Of a stretch of 64,000 bases of DNA, positions 49,650 through 59,900 are shown one piece after another. This DNA is from Bacteroidales bacterium (GTDB lineage: Bacteria > Bacteroidota > Bacteroidia > Bacteroidales > UBA932): the NCBI GenBank assembly GCA_016281435.1, contig JAEEIQ010000067.1, positions 1 through 64,000 on the forward strand, written 5' to 3'. Under the pieces are notes generated by a model. The model worked only from the letters and a program-made list of their open reading frames with translations, was not told where the DNA came from and searched no databases. Every line of letters begins with the position of its first letter. The first letter of the stretch is position 1. The translations under genes and the position numbers were made by a program.

Positions 49650-51599
49650 TTATTTCAGCCATCTGGGATCGCCTATCCCTGCTGTCCGGACGCTGGTCCC
49701 GGCTTTGAGGGTGAGGTCGAATGATGCCAGATCGGTAAATATGTCATCGTTGTCTTCCGTATCCGGCAAGATGGAAAGGAAGTTGACGGAGCCGTTGGTC
49801 GCGTCGTCCGAGAATGTCTTCCAGCTTTTGGTGCACCAGTTGTCCTCGGTGACGGGGCTGATGGCATTTGCGCGCAGCATCCTGTATGCACCCTTGATAT
49901 TGTTCGAGCCGCCGAAGAGATTCTTCTTCAGGAAGAGGCTGCCTTTATGCGTGCTTTGGGTGAAGCTGACGAAGTAGCCGTTGGCGGAGCCTTTCTGGTT
50001 GACGAAGGTATTGTTGGATATTTCAGCTTCGATGGTGCTGCTTCCGATGTTGCAGTACCAGAGATAGTATACGCCGGAAAGGGTGCTGTTCGTCAGCCTG
50101 AGTCTTGCGACTTTGTCGGACGACTGTGTCATGTGGAAGAACGAGAATGATCCGCTGGTGTTGGCCCACTTGACGATGCAGTCGTCAACCGTGATTGAAC
50201 CGATGACGCAGCCTCCTCCCAGGCGTATGTATGCCCCGGAGTATGAACCCTCGAAAACGCAGTTCCTGGCGGAAATCGAGCCTATGTTGCAGCCTCCGGA
50301 ATTGTTGAACATGCCGGCTCCGCTCTTGCTGGACGTGAACTTGACGTTGCTGAAGCTGACGGAGTCCACGACCGCTCCGCTGGTAAGGAATGTATAGGAT
50401 GCGGAGCTTTTCACCGTTGCGGGTGTCAAGCCCGTGCCGGCGAGTACAAGGGTCTTGGTTATGGTGTATGAATTCGATCCGAGATCATAGACGCCATCTG
50501 ACGGAAGTCCGAGTTTGATGGTCCTGAATTTCGGGTCGTCCTGCTGCTCTGAAATGACGGCAAGAAGGTTGTCGGACGGGCTCAGCTCCCAAAGCTTCGG
50601 AGAAACCTTCAAGGGAACAACGGACGTTGCAGTCTTGTTGCGGGCATCCTTTGCCACGACCTTGATGCCTGTGACATAGTCCCTTATTTCATTTCCGTCT
50701 ATGTTTATGCTGAAGGAGCAGTTCCCGGCCGTGTCGTAGGCTTTTGTGCCCACCGGGCACTCGTAGTCCGTTCCGACTGCGTATGCGCTGATTTCCGTTA
50801 TCCCGGTTTCACTGGAGGCCGTCCCGGAAACGGTGCAGGCCGCGAACTCATTCACGTCAGCCATGCTCTCCACCGTCAGTTCAGGGGAAGGGAGGGCTTT
50901 GTAGTCGATGGGGAGTACGAATATCCCTTTCTTTCCGTAGCTGTCGGTTGCCGTGACCCTGATGGCGGAAGGTATCTTGTTGAGGTCATAGTCCGTAAGG
51001 GCGAAATCACCGGAACTGAAAGTCAGCTTCATGGGGTCGGAGAAGACCTCCAGGGGCGAAACCAGTTCCGTCAGTGTGCCGCTCTCGACAAGTTCCACCG
51101 TCACGATTACGAGCGGGGAATGCGCTTCCACCGTAAATCCGAACGCAGGGATGGGGTCTCCTTCCGCAAACTTCAGGCTTTCGGCGGAAAATGAGAGGAC
51201 GGGTGCCGTCACGAGCGGATTGATCGTGAGGGAGACGGACTTGGACAGCACGGTGCCGCCTATATCCTTCGCCACTACCTTGAACGCCGCCATGTCTTCA
51301 TCGTAAATCGGTCGCTCATGGATGGTGCACAGTGTAGGTTTGTAAAAGTCCGTCACGGGACTCTTGTAGGCTTCTTCCGTTCCGTCCTTGCGGACTATGA
51401 ACATGGAGACGGAAGAGAGTTCCTGTTCGGAATTGATCACGCATATGACATAGGGATTGTCCGAGACGTTCAAATCTATGTCCAGGGCGTCGAACTGGAA
51501 CTCCATTTCGATTTTGCCGGGAGCCGGAGCGTCTTCCTGACAGGAAACAACGCCGGCGAGAAGGCCTGCCGCGAGAGCAATATTCAATAATCTTTTCAT
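49650..51599 (-). CDS. beta-sandwich/beta-helix surface lipoprotein (649 aa)
   Basis: A lipoprotein (MKRLLNIALAAGLLAGVVSC, Cys 20) with several Ig-like beta domains (about 30-330: VTAPVLSFSAESLKFAEGDPIPAFGFTV, LPSPELTVESMADVNEF) and a C-terminal parallel beta-helix with rungs such as CNIGSISARNCVFEGSYSGAYIRLGG and CVIGSITVDDCIVKW. It ends TAGIGDPRWLK, like the next lipoprotein downstream. It holds the SusE/SusF-like position after SusCD but is not a close relative of those proteins. A surface glycan-binding role is inferred. Confidence 0.8.
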   Translation of the reverse strand: MKRLLNIALAAGLLAGVVSCQEDAPAPGKIEMEFQFDALDIDLNVSDNPYVICVINSEQELSSVSMFIVRKDGTEEAYKSPVTDFYKPTLCTIHERPIYDEDMAAFKVVAKDIGGTVLSKSVSLTINPLVTAPVLSFSAESLKFAEGDPIPAFGFTVEAHSPLVIVTVELVESGTLTELVSPLEVFSDPMKLTFSSGDFALTDYDLNKIPSAIRVTATDSYGKKGIFVLPIDYKALPSPELTVESMADVNEFAACTVSGTASSETGITEISAYAVGTDYECPVGTKAYDTAGNCSFSINIDGNEIRDYVTGIKVVAKDARNKTATSVVPLKVSPKLWELSPSDNLLAVISEQQDDPKFRTIKLGLPSDGVYDLGSNSYTITKTLVLAGTGLTPATVKSSASYTFLTSGAVVDSVSFSNVKFTSSKSGAGMFNNSGGCNIGSISARNCVFEGSYSGAYIRLGGGCVIGSITVDDCIVKWANTSGSFSFFHMTQSSDKVARLRLTNSTLSGVYYLWYCNIGSSTIEAEISNNTFVNQKGSANGYFVSFTQSTHKGSLFLKKNLFGGSNNIKGAYRMLRANAISPVTEDNWCTKSWKTFSDDATNGSVNFLSILPDTEDNDDIFTDLASFDLTLKAGTSVRTAGIGDPRWLK

Positions 51600-51615
51600 C
51601 TTGGAGCCTCCTTAC

Positions 51616-52227
51616 TTATGGTTTATAAACACAGTTTCGTGAAAGTATATGGGCGGGGCCGTTCGTCATCAGGAGGTCGCTTGACGTGGCCTTCACGGCT
51701 GTACTGCGCCCGCACTGCTCCATCAGCGTCAACCTGTCCTGCTGACGGTTCGACTTCGAGACTGAATCGTCAAGCTTGATGGTCATGACGGCGTTGACAT
51801 CCTGCCACATCGTGAGCACATAGACCGGGTCGTAGCCGACGGCACCGTTGTAGCTGTCGTATTCACCCTTGATGATATGGAACAGCAGTATGTCTTTCAA
51901 CTTGTCCACGGGAGCCTCACCGATATCACCGACCTCCAATGATGGAAGGATGTACGTGAAAAAAGCCGTTTCATCGAGAAGCAGGTATGTGCACTTCCTG
52001 TCTGATTGGGAATAATAGTCCTGCATGCCGCATTTTTCAATCGCCTCTTTCATCGTGGCGAGATCCGAAGCCGACTGGATGTACGACCAGCAGTCCACCC
52101 CCTGGCGTCTGTCCAGGGACGTAGGGGCATACTTGTGCGATTGCTGCAAAGGAAGCTTCGAGCAAGAGGCAACAGCTGCCGCCAGGGCAAGAAGGGCTGT
52201 CAGAATGATTTTATTCGCTTGTGCCAT
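51616..52227 (-). CDS. FAS1 (fasciclin-like) domain lipoprotein
   Basis: A 203-residue lipoprotein (MAQANKIILTALLALAAAVASC, Cys 22). It carries one FAS1-type domain: YLLLDETAFFTYILP near residues 80-95, DKLKDILLFHIIKGEYDSY near 105-125 (the conserved His motif), and a final NGPAHILSRNCVYKP. FAS1 domains mediate adhesion or carbohydrate binding; such lipoproteins accompany some SusCD pairs. The start at 52227 overlaps the susD end by 17 bases, a tight arrangement that implies coupled translation. The longer frame upstream would start inside susD. Confidence 0.75.
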   Translation of the reverse strand: MAQANKIILTALLALAAAVASCSKLPLQQSHKYAPTSLDRRQGVDCWSYIQSASDLATMKEAIEKCGMQDYYSQSDRKCTYLLLDETAFFTYILPSLEVGDIGEAPVDKLKDILLFHIIKGEYDSYNGAVGYDPVYVLTMWQDVNAVMTIKLDDSVSKSNRQQDRLTLMEQCGRSTAVKATSSDLLMTNGPAHILSRNCVYKP

Positions 52228-53644
52228 AGCCGGGATTTTGAGTAAGTTTCTTGTTTTCATCCAGATGGGTCTTGCTGATAGGGAACAGCCATTTCTTGGG
52301 GTCGTCCACCCCGCCGATGTCTGAAGCATGGCCGGTCCTTACGAGGTCGAACCAGTATTTGCCTTCACCCACGAATTCCCTTGTCCTTTCGTTGAGGATG
52401 GCAAGGATAAGGTCGTCGGATGTGATGAAGTCACCCTCCGTGACCGCAGGCAGGCCGGAGCGCATCCTTATCTTGTTGAGTTCCGTCACTGCATCGCCTA
52501 TCTTTCCGATAGCGGCAAGCGCCTCGGCTTTAAGCAGTGTCATTTCAGACATGCGGTATAGGACGATGTCTCCGTCCGAGACGACTCCTCCCGTTCCGAA
52601 TGTGGACCCCGCCGGCCAGAATTTCATCGAGATGCGTCTGGGAGTGGATGTGGAGAAAGTGGCCGCATAGCGTTTGTCCCCGGTCTCGAAAGTGGTAAGC
52701 AACTTGTCGGTCGGGTTGGCTTTGCTTACCCCGATGCAGAAATACGAGGTGTTGCCGTTGACGCCGTTCTCCAGTTCATCGTAGTGGAGGTAGAATATCC
52801 TTTCCTTGTTCACGGCGGACATGTCAGAATTGATATCCACTTTTGAAAAGATGGATTTCCAATTGTCGGTAAAGGCACTTTGTGATGCTGAAGGAGAGAT
52901 GTCAAACAGTTTCCAATAAGCCGAGGAGGATGCCGGAGGAGCCAGGACATCTATCTTGTCCATGACAGAAAGGACCTTGTCGTATTCGTGCATCCAGGCA
53001 TAGACATCGGCCATGATTGCATATACGCCCATCCTGTTGAAACGGCTCCTCTTGAACGAAGCGTCGGAAACCGGCTGGGAATATAGTTCCGCGGCCTCAA
53101 GGTCTGAAACGACCTGCTTGAGAAGGGTTTCAGCCGATGTCCTTTCCCTGAAGACGTTGGATGCGGAATAGCTCTCCACCGGTTCGAGGAACAGCGGAGC
53201 GTCGCCCCACACGCGGACGATATAGAAGTAGCACAGAGCCCTTGCCGTGTAGCACTCGGAAAGGCATCCGCTTTTCTGGGACGGGAGCATGCTGGCTCCC
53301 GGGCCGTATTTGAGTACGAGGTTGGCCCTGTTGATGGTCTGGTAGAGATTGGTCCACAGAGCTGCACTGTTCGTGGACTTTATGGCATTGTTGATTATGT
53401 CGTACTGGTCAGCGCCGTTGGGCTGGTTGCCGGTATAGTTTCCGCCCCTGAGTTCACCCCAGTCGTACACCCCTTTTGCGAGGGCTTTCGACAGGGAATA
53501 ATACATTGCGGTCACCCCGTTTTCCACATCGGTTGCATTCTTCCAGTAGTCGTTCCTGGTCAGTGAACTGGCCGGTTCGAGGTTCAGGAGGCCGGTGCAG
53601 GAAACAAGGGAAAAGACGGCAAAAAGGATTATTAATCTTTTCAT
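52211..53644 (-). CDS. susD: SusD/RagB family glycan-binding lipoprotein
   Basis: A 477-residue outer-membrane lipoprotein (MKRLIILFAVFSLVSC, Cys 16) that caps the SusC channel and binds glycan. The start LNLEPASSLTRNDYWKNATDVENGVTAMYYSLSKAL, the TPR-like helices (CYTARALCYFYIVRVWGDAPLFL near 130-152) and the end DIGGVDDPKKWLFPISKTHLDENKKLTQNPGY are typical of SusD/RagB. The ATG at 53644 follows susC by 12 bases; a GTG at 53656 is possible. The substrate cannot be derived from SusD alone. The gene symbol denotes the family, not starch specificity. Confidence 0.95.
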   Translation of the reverse strand: MKRLIILFAVFSLVSCTGLLNLEPASSLTRNDYWKNATDVENGVTAMYYSLSKALAKGVYDWGELRGGNYTGNQPNGADQYDIINNAIKSTNSAALWTNLYQTINRANLVLKYGPGASMLPSQKSGCLSECYTARALCYFYIVRVWGDAPLFLEPVESYSASNVFRERTSAETLLKQVVSDLEAAELYSQPVSDASFKRSRFNRMGVYAIMADVYAWMHEYDKVLSVMDKIDVLAPPASSSAYWKLFDISPSASQSAFTDNWKSIFSKVDINSDMSAVNKERIFYLHYDELENGVNGNTSYFCIGVSKANPTDKLLTTFETGDKRYAATFSTSTPRRISMKFWPAGSTFGTGGVVSDGDIVLYRMSEMTLLKAEALAAIGKIGDAVTELNKIRMRSGLPAVTEGDFITSDDLILAILNERTREFVGEGKYWFDLVRTGHASDIGGVDDPKKWLFPISKTHLDENKKLTQNPGYGTSE

Positions 53645-53656
53645 GGCAGCATTCAC

Positions 53657-56600
53657 TTAAAAGGCCAATGTTATACCGAAACCGTACTCCCTTTTCCTGG
53701 GATAACGGTTCGAATCTATTCCGAAACTCAGGGCGCTGGATCCGGAGAATTCCGGGTCGAAGCCCTTGTAGGCAGTCCAGGTCAGGAGGTTGTTCCCGTA
53801 TATGTAAGACGTGAGGTCTTTTATACCGGCTTTCTTGACCCATTTGCGGGGAAGTTTGTAAGTGAGCTTGACATTCCTCAACTTGATGTAAGATGCGTCC
53901 TCGATCCAGAAATCGGAGGGGCCGAGCCTGTTGTACTCGACCGTCGAGATCGGGCGGGGATAGACGGAATCATCTCCGGGAGCCGTCCACATATTGTCGA
54001 TGACCTCTGGCTCCGGGGATGTGTAGGTCCTCTGGAAAGAGTTTCTCGACTTTCTTCCGAAGTTGAATATCTGTCCGCCTATCGAGTAGTACATGGACAC
54101 GTACAAGGAGAGGTTCTTATAAGACAAAGTGGAACTCAATCCTCCGAAGAAGTCGGCCTGGGCGCAACCCAGAAGGACTCTGTCGTCGGGATCTATAACC
54201 CCGTCCGTCGCGTCGGGGGACTCTATCCAGTTGACATCACCGCCCTTGAATACGGCACCGTCAGAGTATGTTTTCTGGGTGACGGCGCCGGTGTAGGCTT
54301 TCCCGTCGAGCAGGTACTGCCCGGAGAAGACACCGCCCTCGAAGACGGGGGTCAGCTGTTTCCATTCAGGGGTGAAGGCGTTGGATTCGTCATACTGGAA
54401 GATGTTTTCGTGGGCATAGCCGTAGAATTCTCCGACTCTCGCCCCTTCCTGGACATAGATGGCGCTGTTGGATCCCGTATAGAAGGGAACCCCGTCAGCC
54501 AACTTTACTATTCTCGCGTCGTTCGTGGAAATGTTGAAGTTCAGATCCCAGTTCCAGTTCCTTTTACGTACGATGTTGGCATTCAGGGACAACTCTGCGC
54601 CGCGGTTATTCATGGCACCCACGTTGCGTGTAATCGTGGAGAATCCGGTCTCTTTCGGCAGGTTGGTCTGGTACAGGAGGTCTGAAGTGTCCTTGTTGTA
54701 GATGTCGAGGGTGAGCGTGTACCGGTTGTTCAGGAAGGAAAGGTCAAGCCCGAGATTGAGCTGGCGGGTAGTCTCCCAGCCGAGTTCAGGATTCCCGAGG
54801 CGGCTGGGGGCTATTCCGGACACACCTTCATAGTACTGCCCCGGAGCATATATCATCCAGGCGTCGTAATTGCCGATGGCGTCGTTTCCGGTGAGGCCGT
54901 AGCTGGCGCGGATCTTTCCTTCATGAAGCACTGTAGATGACCATTCCATGAACTTTTCTTCCGAGAAACGCCATCCTGCGGAAACCGAGGGGAAGTATCC
55001 CCATTTCTTGTTGGCTCCGAACCTGGAGGAAGCGTCAGCGCGGAGATTGGCTGCCAGCAGGTATTTGTCCATAAGGTTGTACGTCACCCTGGAGAAGCCT
55101 GACAGCAGGGAGTGCTCGCTTATTGTGGATGTCGTGTCGGCCACCTTTATCGAGGATGCGAAGTTGAGGGTGTAATGCTCGTCGGTCGTATAATCGATAC
55201 CGGTGGTTTTCGCGTAGTCGGTATGCCAGAACTGGACGCTGTTGCCGACGAGGACCGAAAGGTCGTGAACGCCTTTCTTGAATGTCCAGTTGAGGAAATT
55301 CTCATTCAAGGCGGTGTAAGTGTACCAGCCCGCATCCGTGCCCGTGGTCTTGTCGGTGGCGACCGTGCCCAGCAGTGATGTCGGTTTGTAGGTCTGGGTC
55401 CTGTTGGAGTTGAATGAGCCGGAAAGGTTGGAGGTCCACTTCAGGCCTGGCAGGATGTCTATCTCGATGTAATTGAGGATGGACGTGTTGACTTTCTGGT
55501 TCTTGTTGGTGGCCTCGATGGCATATGTCAGCGCGCTGTTGCGGTTCTCGATGTTGTGCATGGGGCTGCCGTCGGCCATGAAGATGTTCCAATAGGGAAC
55601 CCAGTCATAAAGCTGAGTGAGAACCCCGGATTCTGAATATAGTCCGTTCTGGTTTGCGTATGAGGCAAAAATCTTATGTCCCAGCCTCACTTTCGGAATG
55701 GCTTCGTATTCCAGGTTGAGACGCATCGTGACCTTGGAATAACCGCTGTTCACGATGATTCCGTCTTCATTGATGAAACCAAGGCCGGCATAGTGCTTGG
55801 TCTTGCCATGTCCGCCGCTGGCGCTGAGGTCCAGCTGGTGTTTCATCGAAGGCCTGAAAATGTAGTCCAGGACATTGTACGGGGAATTCTGGAAATGGTT
55901 GTAAGGATCGGTATAGGGTGACGCCCCGGTTTCTCCCATACCTTGCCTTATCCGGTCAAACTGCCGGAACTGCTCCGGAGTGGTCAGGTCGATGCAGTTG
56001 GCGATGGTGTTGGAACTGAGCTGGTAACGGGCTTGGAGACGCGCCCTGCCGGGACTGCCCTTCTTGGTAGTGATGAGAACGACTCCATTGGCGGAACGGG
56101 AGCCGTAGATCGCCGCCGAAGCCGCATCCTTGAGGATTTCTATCGACTGTATGTCGGCCGGATTGATCATTTCCGCATCGTCCACTGGCATGCCGTCCAC
56201 CACGTAAAGAGGGGTTACTCCATCACCGAAGGTCGAGATACCTCTCACCCTGACGGTAGCTCCTTCTCCCGGTGCTCCTGAATTGGTGACGATCTGGACT
56301 CCGGGGACCTGGCCCTGCATGGCCTCGAATACGTCCGTCGGGAGTTTGTTCTCGATTTCCTGGCTCGAAACGGATATGACCGCTCCCGTCATGTCACGTT
56401 TGCGTATCGTGCCGTAACCGACCACCACCGCCTTGTCGAGTTGGTTGATCTCTTCAGCAAGGATTATATCCACGGGCTTGGCCGCGGCGGTGAAAGAAAC
56501 TGCCCTGTAACCGAGGCATGAAACTGTCATCGGGGTTCCTTCCGGGACTCCGGTGACCTGGAACTTGCCCTCCGCGCTGGTAATCACAGCCTTGCGCCCC

Positions 56601-56758
56601 GCCGCACTGACGGCTTCCGAAACCACGGCGCCTACTACGGGAAGCCCGGCGTCGTCGGTGACGGTGCCTGTAACCGTAATGCGGGATTGAGCCAGTCCGG
56701 AAACAGGAATGGCAATCAGGACAAGGAGGGAAAAGAATAATTGCAAGAATCTTTTCAT
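53657..56758 (-). CDS. susC: SusC/RagA family TonB-dependent outer-membrane transporter
   Basis: A 1033-residue protein with signal peptide MKRFLQLFFSLLVLIAIPVSGLAQ, then a carboxypeptidase-like regulatory domain (VTVTGTVTDDAGLPVVGAVV region) and the TonB box/plug start DKAVVVGYGTIRKRDMTGAVISV near 106-130. The plug motif VPGVQIVTNSGAPGEGATVRVRG and SIEILKDAASAAIYGSRSANGVVLITTKKG follow, then a 22-strand barrel ending KREYGFGITLAF. It imports oligosaccharides with SusD. It is the first gene of the operon running to GH31 (about 18 kb). The start at 56758 begins the signal peptide; the frame is open further upstream. Confidence 0.97.
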   Translation of the reverse strand: MKRFLQLFFSLLVLIAIPVSGLAQSRITVTGTVTDDAGLPVVGAVVSEAVSAAGRKAVITSAEGKFQVTGVPEGTPMTVSCLGYRAVSFTAAAKPVDIILAEEINQLDKAVVVGYGTIRKRDMTGAVISVSSQEIENKLPTDVFEAMQGQVPGVQIVTNSGAPGEGATVRVRGISTFGDGVTPLYVVDGMPVDDAEMINPADIQSIEILKDAASAAIYGSRSANGVVLITTKKGSPGRARLQARYQLSSNTIANCIDLTTPEQFRQFDRIRQGMGETGASPYTDPYNHFQNSPYNVLDYIFRPSMKHQLDLSASGGHGKTKHYAGLGFINEDGIIVNSGYSKVTMRLNLEYEAIPKVRLGHKIFASYANQNGLYSESGVLTQLYDWVPYWNIFMADGSPMHNIENRNSALTYAIEATNKNQKVNTSILNYIEIDILPGLKWTSNLSGSFNSNRTQTYKPTSLLGTVATDKTTGTDAGWYTYTALNENFLNWTFKKGVHDLSVLVGNSVQFWHTDYAKTTGIDYTTDEHYTLNFASSIKVADTTSTISEHSLLSGFSRVTYNLMDKYLLAANLRADASSRFGANKKWGYFPSVSAGWRFSEEKFMEWSSTVLHEGKIRASYGLTGNDAIGNYDAWMIYAPGQYYEGVSGIAPSRLGNPELGWETTRQLNLGLDLSFLNNRYTLTLDIYNKDTSDLLYQTNLPKETGFSTITRNVGAMNNRGAELSLNANIVRKRNWNWDLNFNISTNDARIVKLADGVPFYTGSNSAIYVQEGARVGEFYGYAHENIFQYDESNAFTPEWKQLTPVFEGGVFSGQYLLDGKAYTGAVTQKTYSDGAVFKGGDVNWIESPDATDGVIDPDDRVLLGCAQADFFGGLSSTLSYKNLSLYVSMYYSIGGQIFNFGRKSRNSFQRTYTSPEPEVIDNMWTAPGDDSVYPRPISTVEYNRLGPSDFWIEDASYIKLRNVKLTYKLPRKWVKKAGIKDLTSYIYGNNLLTWTAYKGFDPEFSGSSALSFGIDSNRYPRKREYGFGITLAF

Positions 56759-56777
56759 TATGTGGTTCCTTTTTTTG

Positions 56778-56785
56778 CAAATATG
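56778..56785 (-). promoter_or_regulatory. candidate susC operon promoter (-7-like)
   Basis: CATATTTG on the minus strand differs from TAnnTTTG by one base and ends 19 bases before the susC ATG. A weak core promoter would fit activation by the divergent regulator. Confidence 0.4.
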
Positions 56786-56832
56786 ATTCATTACGCCATG
56801 ATATACATGTCAACTTTTCGCTTTTTAGGGGG

Positions 56833-56840
56833 TAAATTTG
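56833..56840 (+). promoter_or_regulatory. promoter of the hybrid regulator gene (-7 element)
   Basis: TAAATTTG, exact TAnnTTTG, 77 bases before the ATG at 56918, in the susC-regulator intergenic region. Confidence 0.55.
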
Positions 56841-56917
56841 CAAGGTGTGGCGGGCCGGGATTTCCCTTTAAGGATAATTATTCATATCTTGCACGAAGTA
56901 ATAACCAGGCCACAGAG

Positions 56918-59900
56918 ATGCTCCGACGTCTGTCAATACTCATCCTGTTTTCATTCCTGTCTTCCTTGGCGGGCCGGGCGGAAATGTCCTATACAACGCC
57001 GGTAGCTCTCCAGTCGATAGAGAACGGGGCGGTCTATTCTTTCTGTCAGGATGGGGAAGGAGCAATATGGATGAGCACGAACTATGGTATCTGCCGTTTC
57101 AACGGAAACAGTTTGGAAATAAAGGACCGGAGTCTTTTCCACGCGCATATCTGCTCCAATTACGCCGACCTCATTTACATCCCTTCGAGAAACGGGATAT
57201 TGCGTTTTGATGCCAGCGGCGACTCTTTCTCCCGCATGAAGGGACCGGCCATCGATTATTCCCAATGTGCATTGTATGCGGAACAAGATCGGATCTGGGC
57301 TGCATCGGCGGACTGCTTGTGGATGTCAGACGCAGACAGCCTGTCTCTATGGTGCACGATTCCTGGGGGTGGTGAAAGGACTGTCAAACTGCTGCGTCAG
57401 AACGGTATGTTCCTGGTTGCATCCGAAGATGGCCAGATATGCGAGATAGGTCCTGACCGCATCCCGCGCATCCTCTTCAAGGCGGAAGACAAGATATGCG
57501 ACATCTTCGTGGATTCCAAAGGACGTCTGTGGGTCGGGCTCAAGACACAGGGGATAGTGGTTCTCGATCGGACGAGGAACGTTGAAAAGAGATATCACGG
57601 CACTACGAACGGCCTTCCTCTCCGGGAAGCCAGGACGTTCTGCGAAGACAGGACAGGTCGTGTTTTCGTCGGCACCATAGACGGGCTGGTCGTTATACAC
57701 GGTGACGGGACGTGCCGGATGAACACTGAATACGCGCCCGAAGGATATGCCATATGCTCCTTGATGAGGGACAGGGACGGCAATATCTGGATAGGCACGT
57801 TCTACCGGGGGGCTTTTTTGTGCGAATCTGACAATTCCCCTTTCAGGACCATAGACGATAAGGGGTCCGAAGACATCAAGCTTGTCAACAGGCTTCTGGA
57901 AGACAAGAGAGGAGATGTGTGGGTGATTACTGACCGCCACGGATTATACCGTTACAATGATTCCGGCAAGTCATTCTCCCTTCTGGGAGGCACGCGTATT
58001 AAGAAATTCAAATGCGGCTGGTATGACGGGGCAAAGGACTGCCTCTGGATAGGGGAATACTACGGCTCTCTCAACCGTTACGATATCCGTTCCGGCCATT
58101 GGGACAGCTTCCCTTTTTCCGACGACGATTCGGAGGGAAGCAAAAACAGCATCTACGCCATCGTCCCGGGGCCTTCCGGCGACTTGTTCCTGGGCACGGC
58201 CACGGGGGTGTTCGTGTTCAATCCCCGCCGGGAGAGGACCGTCAGCAGGCATCTGCACGGCTACAGAGGTATTGCGAGAGACCTCCTGTTCGACAGAGAA
58301 GGGGTCCTGTGGATAGGCGGCAATGGTTTTTATAGCTGGACCCCCGGTTCGGACATCAAGAAAGAAGAAGCCTTCGGGGACCTTTTCTGCCCCGGGATCA
58401 GTGATGCGGGAGGCGGTAAACTGTACGTTGCCGCGACAGGGGCCGGAATAGCCGTTTTCGACAAGTCTGGGACCATATTCTTCGATGGCGATAATGTGGG
58501 TCTGGCCGATGAGTATACCTCATTTGCCGAGCCGGTCAACAGGGAACTGGTCCTTGTCGGCGCGCGGACAGGGCTTTCCTTCGTCAATGTAGGGACAGGC
58601 GAATGTTATAATTACTACGCCCGCAACGGGCTTGGCATCAGTTCCGCGAGGGAAGGTGACGTGCTCCGCCGCTCGGACGGCAGCATCTGGATAGGCGGCA
58701 CTGACGGTATCGTCACCATGACCGATACCTCTTTCGTCTTTCCCCGGAAGACTACGCAGCCCAGGCTCGAGGGACTTATGGTCGGGGACAAGGCTGCATG
58801 CCTCAGATCCGGCATCCGCCTTCCGCACGACAAGCGCAGTTTCCTTGTCCATGTCGCCACCTTCGACTATTCCGGCATTGTACCTTCCTTCTGCGAATAC
58901 AAGCTGGAAGGGCTCGACAAGGAATGGGTCAAGCTTCCGGCCGGCCTCCCCATAAGCTACGGCAATGTCCCGCCCGGGAAATACACCCTGCTCGTCAGGA
59001 CGTCGGAGAATGCTCTTCATCCCGTCTGGACAGAGCTCTCGGTTCCCGTCTTGTCGACGGAGGCCTGGTATTCTTCCAGGGTTGCCGTCATTATCTATTT
59101 CATCCTCGCCGCCGCTCTTCTGGTGTGGCTACTTTATACTTTCTACAGCCGGATGCTGCTTGCCCAGCAGCTAAGGCTTCAAAAACGTGAGAATGAGGAA
59201 AGGATGCGCTTCTTCATCAACCTGTCCCACGAATTGAGGACGCCATTGACAATGATCATAGGGCAGTTGGGGCTGTTCTTCAGGTCCAACAAGAGTGGCG
59301 TGAAGGAGATCAAGAGCATTGAAAGTTCCTATAAGAATGCCCAGAAGATGGAGAAGATAGTCTCGGAGTTGCTTGACTTCGAGAAGCGCAACCAGGGTTA
59401 TTCCAGCATATCCGTCAGCGAAACCGATCTTTGCGCATTCCTCATAGAGACGAGGGACTGGTTCTCCCAGTATGCAAACTACCGGGATATCCGCCTGGAT
59501 TTCCGGATCCCTTCATACCCTGTTCCTGCCATGATAGACCGTGAACAGATGCAACGGGTGCTTTCAAATCTCCTTAACAATGCTTTCAAGTTCACCCCGG
59601 ACGGAGGTGAAATCGACCTCGCCCTGGCAGTCCGGAGGCTCGGGAAAGAAAGGAAGGTGGCCGAAATCAAAGTCTCGGACACCGGAAAGGGAATATCGGA
59701 AGGGGCTTTGAAGCGCATATTCGATCCGTTCTATCAGGATCCAGACCGCAAGTCACAGGGTACGGGCATCGGACTTGCCATGAGCAAAGGCATCGTCACC
59801 CTCCATCACGGGAGCATTACCGCATCAAACCGCAAGGGCGGAGGTGCTGTTTTCTGTGTTACGCTGCCCCTTGGAGATGTCTGGATGAAGGGGGATCCCG

